Part shown: piece by piece, positions 37,164 through 49,300 of the stretch
How the letters are laid out: each line of letters begins with the position of its first letter
Position numbering within the stretch: the stretch's first letter is position 1
DNA from: Drosophila persimilis
Taxonomy: Eukaryota > Arthropoda > Insecta > Diptera > Drosophilidae
DNA length: 64,000 nt
Assembly (NCBI RefSeq): GCF_003286085.1
Contig: NW_020825288.1
Span: 23,932,001-23,996,000 of the forward strand
Direction: 5' to 3'
Made by a program: the position numbers and the translations under genes
The notes under the pieces: generated by a model
What the model saw: only the letters and a program-made list of their open reading frames with translations
Told to the model about the DNA's origin: nothing
The model's database searches: none

Positions 37164-39800
37164 CCGACCCCCTCATCATTGTCATAATAATAATCATCAT
37201 CACCATCATCATAGGCAGCCTTGCCACACCGCCATCAGGGGCAAATTTCGTGCGGTAGTATGCAAATTAACTTAAATGTCAACGTTGGTGAAATTTTTAA
37301 AACGACAAACGCAGAATTCCTTTTGAAAAGGGTGGCCGCAATGGAAATTCGTTGGAAAATTGTGCACCAAATACAGAGACTGGGCCAGAAAGAGCGAGTG
37401 AAAAGGAGGCGCGTTAGAGAAAGAGAGAGGGAAAGTAAGAGACAAACTGCAAACGTCAACCAATTTTTTTTCTCCCATCTCTTCGCTGTACAGTGGCTGA
37501 GAGTGACTGAAACTCGGTGACAATGATGTTAACTAGAGTGTGAAAACTATGATTGGCTGACAACGACTGAGGAGAGGGTGATTTATCCACTGGAAAAGGG
37601 GGGTACTGTGATGGGAGAGCACCCTCTTGTACATACTCCCTGTACAGCCTGATTTATGCCATATTTGTGCTCATTTCACCGCTCAGGGGTCGCCACCTCC
37701 GGTTCTCATTCGCATTCCAATTTCCACTACTTTTCCCAGCTCTTCAGGCACTTTGCATACGCTTGTGAAACAAATGCCACGAACGATTTTCATTTTCATT
37801 TTGATTTTCCTCCTATTTACTCTTTCCATTTGCTTTCTTACCCCTACACCTACGCCATGGAGCAACCTCTCATGTTAATGGTGGGGAGGGGGTCCGGAAC
37901 TCCAAAGATGGAAATAATTCTTTTGCCCGACAAAATGTGGGTCAACTTGTGGACATATTGTGGCTCTTTAATGGGTGGTATTCCTCAGAACTGATGTATT
38001 ATATGCTGAAAGAAGTTGCATAAAATGTGTGATTTTTGAGAAAGAAAATGGGCTTAAAATAAATATAGTAATCTGTTCATTTAAAACATTCAACCAAGAG
38101 AATTACTCTAAGAAAAAATAAAATTTCTTTAAAAATTGTAGATAAATATGCTGCTAAAATTTCAATTTAATTTAGAAATAAAGTTGTTTATGTACACATT
38201 TCACTTAATGAAATTAACAAAAATCAAAGATGAGAAAAATATTTTTAAAATTCACAAAATCCCATTGGGGTCCCATTGACTATGGAAACGAACTCTTAAC
38301 TCAACTAATGCCGAAACCAAAATCCATTTATCCGTATAGCCACATTCCATATAGCTCACATAAAAGTTGGTTTATGCATGGCCACGCCCACTTCCTGCCC
38401 AATAACCACAGAAAATTACTGCTGAATTCATTTCGTTTCGTTTTGTTCGTATTACTTGAAATGGGTTGCACCCCGGAAAAAGTTGCCTGCTGAGTCATGG
38501 GTGGAAATATTTTGACATTCAGTTGGTGTGGCATGGTCACAAATTTGAGGGAGTCCGTCGTTAGTTAAATGTGTTGTAAGAGTGAATAATTTGTGTCCGT
38601 CCCTCTCTCTTGTATTTTTTGTTGGTTGGTTTTTTGTGGGTTCTTTACGAGAAGATGACACCTCGGTGGGGACTCGGACTGGCTTGTGGTCCAGCTACGA
38701 GTATGAATGAATATTTAACAAACTTGTTCACAGTTCCGAGGCGAATGTTTGAATATTTGAGTTGGACCGAAAACCAGGAACCGGACCTAGGAGCATGTGT
38801 TGGCATGAATATTGCCAGGAAAAAAGGGAGATACATCTCTATTTCTCTGACCCTTTTGGGGTCTACAGATATCTCAACTAATTTACACATTTCAACACCG
38901 CAACATTGCGTTGTGTGAGATTATTATTCAGTGTGAAAATGGATAATATTCCAAAGAAGAAGAAGAACTAAAAGCAGTTTAAAATTCCATTGAAGAAATT
39001 GTATTTTATTTATTTTTGCATCTCACTTATTTGTAATGGCTTAAGAATTATTGCAAACACTTCCTTGGATTTCATTTCAATTGATTTACCATCGCAATTT
39101 CAATTAAATTTTGCATTTGCGTTTGCGTTTGCCTTGGCGTTTCATTTCAAATTTGTGATGCTGTATATCAAGTATACGCAACGTTGCAGAAAACTCCATA
39201 CAATTCTGTTTATTTTGTTGATTAAGTTTTGGTTTTATTCTTTTCGGTTTTACTGCGTCTAAAATTGTAGTAAGTCTTTTATATACTAACTAATGTGTAC
39301 ATTTAGTTTTCTTTTGGCTTTCTTCGGTTATACATATGTATATGCATGTAGTTTAATGATGAATGCGGGGGCTCTTTCAACGAACAGCAGTACGAGTACC
39401 ACTCGCCTATTTACATAGTTATTTATCATTTTTGTTTTGTTTTTTTTTGTTTTAATGTTTAGTCTTGGGAAATCAGGTTTTTATAATATATCCAAAGTTA
39501 TACATACATATTTACAATTTATAGTTCAAGGAAACTCATTGAAATGGTAAAGTAAAGTAAAATATTAATTTTAATTCAATTATAGGCAATATCTTATATA
39601 AGGTTAATTTTAATTTATTTATGAATGAAATTCTTAATTTGTATATATCGTATTTCCGTTCTGGAGCAGTTCCATTGGTTTATATTATTCTTGCTTATAG
39701 TTTTTCTTTTTTTGTTAAGTATTTATTGGTTTCTTTTAACTGAAATATTTTACAACCATGTCGGATTCCAATTGATAAAAATTTAGTAAAATATTCTTAA

Positions 39801-39806
39801 TTTATT
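39801..39806 (-). terminator. dpr15: possible dpr15 polyadenylation signal
   Basis: AATAAA on the minus strand about 300 nt past the dpr15 stop codon. Other matches lie further down (for example near 39615), so the site is uncertain. Confidence 0.3.
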
Positions 39807-40104
39807 TATGGGTTTTACACTGTGCCTGCTATTTACACAATTCTTGAAAATTTTAAATCGAAATATACGATATGCCTGGCACCAGAAATATTGATCTTAA
39901 ACATTCATTTACATTCACACGGCAAACAATTATTAATTGTATATGTATTCATATAATTCATGGAGCTATTTGGTATGCATTGCATTTCGGGATGAATGTC
40001 TGTCTTTTGTCCTTATGTCTTTTTCTGGGGATAATACATCGAATAAAATCTTAATTCATAGCCTCATTTATAGCATAAAATTCGAGGTGAGTAGCACCCG
40101 CGAC

Positions 40105-40394
40105 TCAGGTCTTGTCCTCGGCCACTTTTGTGCCGCTGATTGAGCGGCAGACCTGGTCTATGTTCGTACCCAGAGTCCGCTCACTGCTGCTCCGGAGGCA
40201 GCTGATGATGGGTGTCCTTGTTGCGGTGGCTTTGTTGGCTCTCAACTGGCAGATTTCCATGGCCAGCACAAATTTAATAATCCACAAAAGTGTCAGAAGC
40301 GTTGAAACATTCCGCCAGTGCAAATAGCCCCGACATCCAATTAGCACTCTCCAGCTGACGCTCCCCGACTTAATGGCCGAGGCGGAATATTCAC
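40105..40394 (-). CDS. dpr15: dpr15 exon 6: C-terminal hydrophobic segment and tail
   Basis: The acceptor ttttgcag ends at 40395. It reads EYSASAIKSGSVSWRVLIGC, then LHWRNVSTLLTLLWIIKFVL and a basic tail with three cysteines, to the stop TGA at 40105-40107. The hydrophobic part is short and contains one Lys. It could be a membrane span, or its distal end could act in GPI attachment, but the 51-residue tail makes a standard GPI signal unlikely. Confidence 0.9.
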
Positions 40395-43300
40395 CTGCAA
40401 AAATGTGAAATCAGAGCGGAATACAGAATTCAGGTGTAAAGTTGATCATAGAGGGTACAAAATGTTGCGGTTTTCACGAACCAGCATGTATCCCACCGCC
40501 ATACACGAAAACTAATTCAATAATTACACTAGGATCCAACCAATTTCCCCTTGCTGAACCCATCAGAATCAATTTCTAGGCTGTAAATGAATCCATACTG
40601 ACACACAGCCTCTACATTCGATTGGGCAAATAAAGTGCCCATTGTAATTAAATATTTCTATTGAAAATTTGAATGGCCAACACGAGTGGGCGATTGTGTA
40701 TGCTTCCGAATTTTGTGCATAGCTAATATGTCTGATGGATTTTTGTGGCGTTCGCGTGAAATGCGCACAAAAGCAAATGTTGAAATTGTATAAACATGGC
40801 CCCAAAATGAACTGAAAGTATTAGAGCAAATAAACCCGATTGGCACGTGTGTATGATCTCCCACCACCTCATTAGACACGCGGAAACTCCCCCCAAAATA
40901 TGTATAATAAATTAGTTTCGAGTTTCATTGAAATTAAAGGATAATTCTCACATGAATATGAGTAAAGGGAAACCGTTTATTCGCACCAGGAGTCTTCAAT
41001 GTGATGTTGTAATCTCTATTGCTCTGGAAATATAGTGCAAGACTAGTACTCCCGATCAAGCGGAGTGTCAGCAAAATCACCACAATTATGCCAAATGAAT
41101 AATGATGTCGGACGTTGTATTCGCCAGCTATTCAGACACCCCTCGAGTACACCCAAATATCAATTACCATAACCACTGTAGCGATAACAAAATCAGGCGA
41201 GTCATCGAAAAACATGGCTAAAAAATAAAAGCGAACTGCAAAAGCGTTATGCAATGCGGTGCGCGGTGCCTGACAAATATGTATGAAATTATTTATTTAA
41301 AATAATTAAACTTGAATAATTTTAAACGGCAACCGCACTCTGACATTGCCACTCCATGATGAAGACTACCCTGTGGCAAGGGACAAGCGTCAGGGTGCAG
41401 GGGAAATAAGCAAATTAATTATGCCACATGGAGTAGAAGGAGAGGCAGGACTAGGACGGACTCGTTCTTGCTGATTTAATAAATCACAGAGAGGAGTGCA
41501 ATTAAAATAAAAATCCCTGAATAAATAAATGATAATATCATTAAGTTATTAATAATCATTTGTCATGGCGGTAACAGCAGCAGCAGCAGCAACAATTTCA
41601 CAATGCCACAACCATTGTGCCACAGAAATGACATTAAGTTTATTAACCTTTGGCGCTTGCATAAAATCCATGTATGTAAAATTGTATTAATATATAAAAG
41701 TACATCCAGGGGCGGCAGAGCATAGGCGCTCTTTCCAGCCTATAATTTCATTTTGTTCTCGCACCCTGCCACGCCCACCCACCCGAACACACGCACACAT
41801 ATCTAGAGCATTGTTTTTCATTATCCAGGGGGCTTTAACATGTTTTCATTCGTTTGCACGGGGTTAATGGGGAGAAAGAACTGGGTAGAGTGAAGAGCTC
41901 GAAGCTTTTCCTTTATCTGCGCCAATTAGTCGAATATTAAAAATACATTAATTCATTGTTATAAATGATATTTGTTGTCTCCATTACAATGGAGCAATTT
42001 TGCAGAAAATTAAATTGTAAATTGAATTTTCAAAAAATGCCAACACACAAATACTCGTACCAGTGTTGAGTGAGGGGGGCTTTTGTTTGCCCTTTCTGGC
42101 CTAGACATGAGCACCACTTGACACCTCCTGCTCTTCTGTCATGTCCTTTCCGTCACTCGAAAGTCTCCCACTGTGAGGGCGGCATTTTTATGGCCATTAT
42201 TTGTAGCCTGGAATTGTCAGCGAGCCTGGTCTGGTCTGGTCTGGTCTGGTCTGGGAGGCTAGGAACTTGTAACTGCCAGTCGCTCTTGGCCGAAAATGAA
42301 TCTGCTCTTGTCCTGCGTCAGGTGTCATCAGTCACCATCATTCAGCATCTTTTTTGTTGGTTTACCTCTCAAAGGGAGTGCCTCTCTGAAAAGTGGGGAT
42401 TGTCAGCTTTTAAGTAGCATTCTTCAAACAGCAAACGACAGGCGTCACAAAAAATGTGAGAGGAACACATGTCAAAGTTGACAGGAAAGAGCAGGCCCAG
42501 GATCAGAGTCCAGAATCCAGAACAGAAACAGTAACAGAATCAGGAACTGTTTCAGCAACAGGACCCCCAACAGTCAGCTGAAAGGGAAGCCCAAAACCGA
42601 TTTAAATACAAACGGAAATTTGTGGGATCCAAGAGACAATCTAGACCAAACGGAGAGACAAATAGAGCAGCAAACAGAGACAGCCAGGCAGACTCTGAGA
42701 GAGATGGATATCCAGACAGATGGCTAACTATTTGGAGACGACATTTATAGGTCAGTCATCGCCATCTCCGTCTCCATCTCCATTTCCATCTCCATCTCCA
42801 GCGTCACGGACATTTACCTCGGCATCACTGTCATTGTTGTCACCGTCCTTGGCTCATCCTCATCCTCATCCTCCACCTGAAAATGGAGGGTGGACTCTGT
42901 TGTGTCCTACTGCTCCTGTTGCCCGGCGGACATTGAGCAAATAACGCACTTGTGGCTATTTTCGAGATAACAATAAAACTGCAACCATTTCGTTTCGTTT
43001 CGTCTCGACCCGTTGTCCCGTTTCGTTTCGTTTGGTTTGGTTTTGGTTTCATTTCGTTTCGTTTCGCTGCCATTGTGTTTGCCATTGTAGGAAATTGTGT
43101 AAACAGAATAAGAACCCCTCGGAACAGCCAGCCACAGTGGTTGTGCGGCACGGAAAAGCCTCAAACAAAATGGTGTAACATTGAATGATTTGTTCTTTCA
43201 GAGAGTGTAATGCGATGACTGAAACTCTGAGAAAAAACATTTTCTAATCCATTAGAGAATATGTGTTCTGGATCAGCGTTAACAACGGATATTTATACTT

Positions 43301-46300
43301 ACGTCTGTACGTTTCTATGGGAACCAGTCGAAGATATCTCGCCGAAACTTCTTTTTAGTGTTTTTACTGTTCAATTTTGGATATGCTTATGTCTCTGCTT
43401 TTTATTATCAATCGATTTCGCTCAGATATCACCAAGATTAAAAATTCCCATACATCTCCTACCACTGTGCGTAAATTTCGCGAAAATCAAAAGTCAAACC
43501 GAACAAAAACGCATCCGAATAAAATTCAATTAAGCTAAATGAAAACTTAATTCAATTGGCAGAGCCATACAGAAAACAGTTAAGGCAACCCCGATCTGCC
43601 CCGGCTTCAGCGCCTCTATAGATATATATACATTTATATGGTTACCCCTTTTTCCCCGTGTTCCCCTTACCGTTTAGCACATGGAGCACAATGGTGCGGG
43701 GCGCACTGTTTGAGGGGCTGCAAGTGTAGTTGCCGGAATCCAGCTTCACCACCGCCGGAATGATGAGAGATGCCGTCTGAAAAGGCGCACGGATACGTAC
43801 CGGAGTATATAAGTATACAATATATTTATATATATTTATATTTATATTCATTATTCAGTTGTCGAGACAGTAGTCAGACAAAAGAACTAGCGTGCTTCTG
43901 GCAGGATGTTGGTGGAGGAGGGGAATGGAATTCTGGGGCAATATTAAAAATTATAATTTGACAAACGTTGACAGTAAAAATTTAATAATACAAATTATTT
44001 TACCTGCCACGCATTCACGACAATTTGCGTAATGAAAAGGCATTTAATGTGAAAATTTGCACTGGGTATAAGGGTGAGTGGCAAGTGTGAAGGATGGGGC
44101 AGAGTGCTGATGTGGGGGGAGTGGCACAAATGTGGTAAGCCACTTACCGTTATCTGTTTAATGAAACTGCTGCTTGGCAGCATTGTTGTAGTCATCACCG
44201 TTGTTGCTGCTGCCTCTTCTGCTGCCGTTGCCGTCTCTGTGCTTGGCAGCCCAGTGGTTGTTGTTGCTGTGGTATCTGCTGTGGATGCAACACCATCTTG
44301 TGTGGTTGCTGTGGATACCAAGGTGAGCACGGAGGCTGCTGTTGTGGGTGTGGCAGCCCCAGCACCAGCAGCCAAAGATGTTGCAATATCGAATCCTCCA
44401 TCAGCCACTGCCGGAGCCGTTGTCATTTCACTGACAGCTCCAGTCCCGGTTCCGACTCCGACTCCAACTCCAGCCACATCATTCAGGGATATGGCATCTA
44501 ATATATATGAGCGGGTTATGGTACCCAAACCATTAGAAGACTCCGATGATGTGGCAGCTCCTGTTGCTGATGCTGCCACGGTTGTTGTCGTCGTTTGAGC
44601 CGTAGTCGTTGTAGTGGTTGTCGTTGTCGTTGTTGTTGTGGTGGTTGCCACTTCCGGTGGCAGATCGATCCGTTCAATTTCCGTACGCCAACCGCGACGA
44701 TTATGCAAATAGATTTGCTTCTGATTGTAAAACCAATTAATGAAAAGCGGCGGCTCCAGTGCCTGGCTAATTATGCAACGCAATTTCACTTGACTTCCGG
44801 CCTTCACATGGCGCGTCGACTCGCCAATTAATTCGGTTTTCGGCTCTGTATTGAGAGAGGGATTGAGAGGAAAGAGGAAAGACACACACATATACTATAG
44901 AGAGTGGGTTAGCGGAAGGACAATCACTCACAGGCAGCCTCAAAGTTTGCCTCAGTCGCAAGTGCAACGGTCATTGATTTATTGTCTCTGTCATTGAAGA
45001 TTTATAGGTGAGGTCAGAGTTCTGATTTTGATTTTGGGCTTGGTCTAAGTTTCGATTTCGTGGAGGCCACTTGGTCAATGGAATGTTTGAGCAGCGGTTT
45101 TGGTTTACAACCAGTGGCGAGCACTCGAAGTTAAGTACATCGCTTGTGTACTAATTCGATAAATGTCTAATTGGATTTTGAACCGGTTAACACTTTCACT
45201 TGGAGGGGTAAATGCAGTTAATGGGAACCGCGCAATTCTTAAAGATCTTGGCCTTAACACCTCTCGAAGCGTTTTGAAACGTGAAAGGTGGGTAGATAAT
45301 TGCTTCTAGATTTGGCGTCTAGTTAATAATATTTTAGATTAAAGATTGGTAAAGAATAGCTTCAGATAAAGTAGTGTAAATTTGGAGGGACCCCTTCCAG
45401 AGACTTACACAAACAAAACCCTTAAACCACCCTTAAACTAAGAACATCTTTCCTCAATCCCCAACCATACTCACCCACAATCCTTAGATGAACAATAGCA
45501 CTGGCTTTGGGCTCCGTGGACACCTGACATTCGTATGTGCCCTCATCCTTGACCTGAACATACTTGATCTGCAAAGACCACCTCTCCGGATTCGGTGAGA
45601 AGACCGATTGGAACCGCTGATCCGCAATGAACGTAGTCTGATCCACCGTAAGTATGTGGCCGTCCCGCATGCGTAGCCAGGAGATGGGCTTCTTCACCAG
45701 CTGTTTGACCTGCCGAATGGTATAGCAAATTTACTTTCAATTAGCGGGCACTGGCTCGAAATTTTGGTTTCAATTTTTGAAATTGATTCAATTATTCCTC
45801 TCTGAGCACCCGCACACACACACACACACACAAACACACAGAGAGCAATTCAAACAGTAAATCCCAGCTGTCCGAGACCCCGGAGCAGGAAGTGGATGAT
45901 GATGATGATAATGTCAGCAGAACTTTGCCATGTTTGTGTCGTAACCACCTCTCTGCTCTGAGGCTCATTTCACATCCACCTCTGCTCTCGCAAGGCTCTT
46001 GGGTAAACTTTAACGGGAGGATAGGAGGGAGGGAGAAATTGGTGGTTAAGGAGGGTTTTGGGCTTGGGTCAATGAGAAGACGGTAAACAATAACGATAAC
46101 AAAACGTCGATTCATTTGTGTCAATAATGGCAATAATAATTTAGTAGCAATTTGTCGGAGGGGCCTCCTCTTCGCTCAACGAAAACAAAATAATATACAT
46201 TAAATACGGTCCAATGAAGGGGAAGTCCCTCCCTCCCTACCTTCTCAGGGAAACGTGTTGTAAGGATACGCCCGTACCTTACATGAATAAACATTATCTG

Positions 46301-49300
46301 TTGGGCCACTTTGCAAGCAGAGACACTGAGAGGTACTACACTAATTACACTGAAGAAACCGTAACCTGCCAGATATCATTATGATGCACCGAATCGTCAA
46401 ACTGTTCTCTCAGTGTATCATAATCAATGGAGTGGGTGTCATTGTGGTGACTGGCCAAAAGGAAGGCGTCTGGCGCGTCGTGACAGAGGCAAATGACAGT
46501 CTTTGAACCACTGCCATCAACTACATTGTCGGTGTCAGGGCCCCCAGACAAGGACTCTGACGACGAGGACGACGTCGGCGACTACGACAACGACAACGAC
46601 AACGTCATGATTAGATACCATAATCATTTGGGTTTTATGTCCTTGTTGTTGGTCTTATTGTTGTCGTGGTTGTCGCCATGGCAGTGGCATTAGACAGTGG
46701 ATGTGGAATTGTTACTACTGCTGGAGCACGTGCTGTCAAAAACTATCCTTTCTAAATGAATATGAACATCTCCGCTTGACTGACAAATCATCTCAATATG
46801 AGCTTCCTGTCATCACCTGGAAGGCAGCGACAGGAATCATCAAAGAAAATCGTGAGATTCAACCGAAAATCTTCTTCTATTCTCATTTTTAAGAGGACAA
46901 TGGCATTTGAGTAGAGCTTTTCCCACAATACAGTGGCACATTTAATTATTTTCCCTTGAATAAGTGCAATTACATATACTTTCGACGGTATTCTTTGAGT
47001 TTCACTGATTAAATCCTGTACGTATACTATGATTTGGCCACCTATCAAGAGCCAAATCGAAAAATCATTTGATCGCAGTCACTGTGCACGGGCCAGAGGG
47101 GGAGAGGGAGAGAGAGAGTTTATTAAATTTTGCCACGGCCACGGACTCTTTGGAGTCTGAGGACATTATTATCGGGGCTCAGCATCGACATTATACTCGG
47201 TATTAAGTGAAGATGCTTATCCAGTCAGAAGGCAGGAAGGCAGGCAGGCAGGCAGGCAGGCAGGCAGCCAGCCAAGTCAGGAGACTTCGAGTACGTGGCA
47301 AGTGTAAGTAAGAGACCTGCCCCAAGCGGCAATGGGGATGCCTCTCCCTCTGGCTTTGTCCCTGAGGCTGACAAATATCCCTGTGTGGCACTGCTACCGG
47401 CTTGGCACTCCCGGCTACATGGCCCTGGCATTAGCTAATTTAAATTTTCGCTGTTTGGCATAGATTGCGGTTCAGCTCGCCATAAAGTGATGGCTTCTGT
47501 GGACGGCGGACTATCAAGATGCCCGAGATGTTTGCCATTTAAATATTGTTAATTAGTTTTAGACTGCAACTCAAACTGTGTCACTTCCTTGATGTCACAA
47601 GAACTCTTGACTGAAACTCTAGTCAAAGTCGTAGCTATAGCCATAGCCGTGGTCGTAGCCCATATCCATGGCCATATCCTTGTCTCGTTTGGTTTTATGT
47701 TCCCTCTGGTGCCGTCATCGTCGGCTTTGGTTTGGTTTGGTTTGGTTTGAGGCCCTGTCTGCAGAGCATCGTTTTCCATCACAGACGAGCAGACAACAAA
47801 GTTTGCTCATAACATTGCGAATTTTCGTCTAAACTTGTTTGCAAATAATTTCTTTTATTTTGTTGGTTCTTCAGTGCACGGTCTTCCTCTTTCTTTTCAC
47901 ACAACAATACACCTCAAAGTGCCTGCCTTCATATCCTTAGCAAAAACATACCAACAACAAAAATTGGAGAGAAAACTTTTCGCTGACTTTGCCGGAAAAA
48001 AAGGAAAGAAAAGACTGAATGACAGACTTTTCTGAGAGGTGGAGAGATGATGGCTGTCGATTCTGTGTAAAAATATTCAAGTGCTCGCAGGCAAAGAATT
48101 TTTGCGGGTTCCCTTCTCTTTTATTTTCTGTATCGTCTCGATTCGTTATTTTTTTTGTGTGCCCCGTGCGGCTCCTCTTTGTGACGCCCACGGTCCCGAA
48201 ATGTATTATTAATTGATTAGGTTTAAGCAGATTTGAAGATTATTTCGAGTATATAAATACATACATATACATATTTATTCGCGCACGATGCCGATACGAG
48301 TATTCCAGCAGCCAAAAAGCGAGTGAGCTCGGAGTGTGTGTGTATGTGGGTGTATTCAAATTATCTGATAAATATTTTATAGTAGATTGTTTTTTGCGGG
48401 GAGGTTTGGAAGTGGGTAGGAGCTCAGCGCTAAGGGGAAGATGCAGAGCTATGGGGAATTCGATTTTATATAAGATTTATTTTGCATTTATTTCATTGTG
48501 ATTATTTGTAGTTGAGAAGTGGATGAGGTAGCAAGGTATGGTATCCAAATTCTAGATCAATATCTAATATTGCTAAAAAAAAAGTTTGGATAAAACTCAG
48601 GTAGTTTGCCAACCAATTTGGGGAGAATGGTGTGATGAATAGAAGAGACGACTGGAAGCTGAATATTCAATAAAATGAAACCTTACAAATATCCTTAACC
48701 TTTTCCATGACCTTCTTTGCCTTTGTGTATTTTAGACAACCATAAATAATTATTTTGACTTTGTATTTCTTCAACAATATTTAATATCAAAACATTTCCA
48801 TTTATTTTCCGACAATTATTGAAGCAATATCCCTTTTCCGTTTTCCAAAAGCCAGACAAATAACGATTCCAAATGAAGAGGGGAAAAAGTAAATCGAAAA
48901 AATACTTTTGATAAATGTATTCGACTTCAAAGGTGTGCAAATAAAAACATTTTGTGCCTGCCACTCCCCTGCAAAGTTGCATTTTTTAATTAACTAAACT
49001 AAACCGAGAACCTCGCATCCCTCCCTTTACTCCCTGCTGCTTTTCCTTTACACTCGAGTTCATTTGAATAAGCATCAGCTGAGTGTATCCCCAGTTTTGT
49101 GTTTGAGCATCTGCAGTTGTCAGCTAGATGGAATATTTATTTCTTCAACTTTAAGTTCTGCAAACAGACACTTGCCAGTGATTTCCTGGCCAAACAGTAA
49201 CCAGCGGCAGCAGCAGTGTGGCAGTGCCACTGTAGCAGTGGCATCCAGCAGCGCCAATTATAATTTGCAATGCGAGACGCGAATATACGGATGCAGCTGT

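Larger units (their letters stand above)
28588..40104. other. intergenic region between the secreted-protein promoter and dpr15
   Basis: About 11.5 kb with no supported gene; the left part would hold promoter-proximal sequence and the right end the dpr15 3'UTR. It contains GATGTG repeats near 36110-36140, GAGA-rich stretches (33330-33480, 37400-37440) and AT-rich stretches (38000-38240, 39000-40080). ORFs such as 35293-35880 on the minus strand are repeat-driven. Confidence 0.55.
40395..43670 (-). other. dpr15: dpr15 intron 5
   Basis: Intron of 3.3 kb with CTGGT (42226-42254), CATCTC (about 42760-42800) and TTTCG (42988-43068) repeats. No coding exon was seen. Confidence 0.85.

Noticed and set aside
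44074..44598. 174-codon plus-strand ORF rich in Val and Ala
   Set aside because: It is the reverse complement of the Thr/Ala insert of dpr15 exon 4 and has no splice partners or domain.
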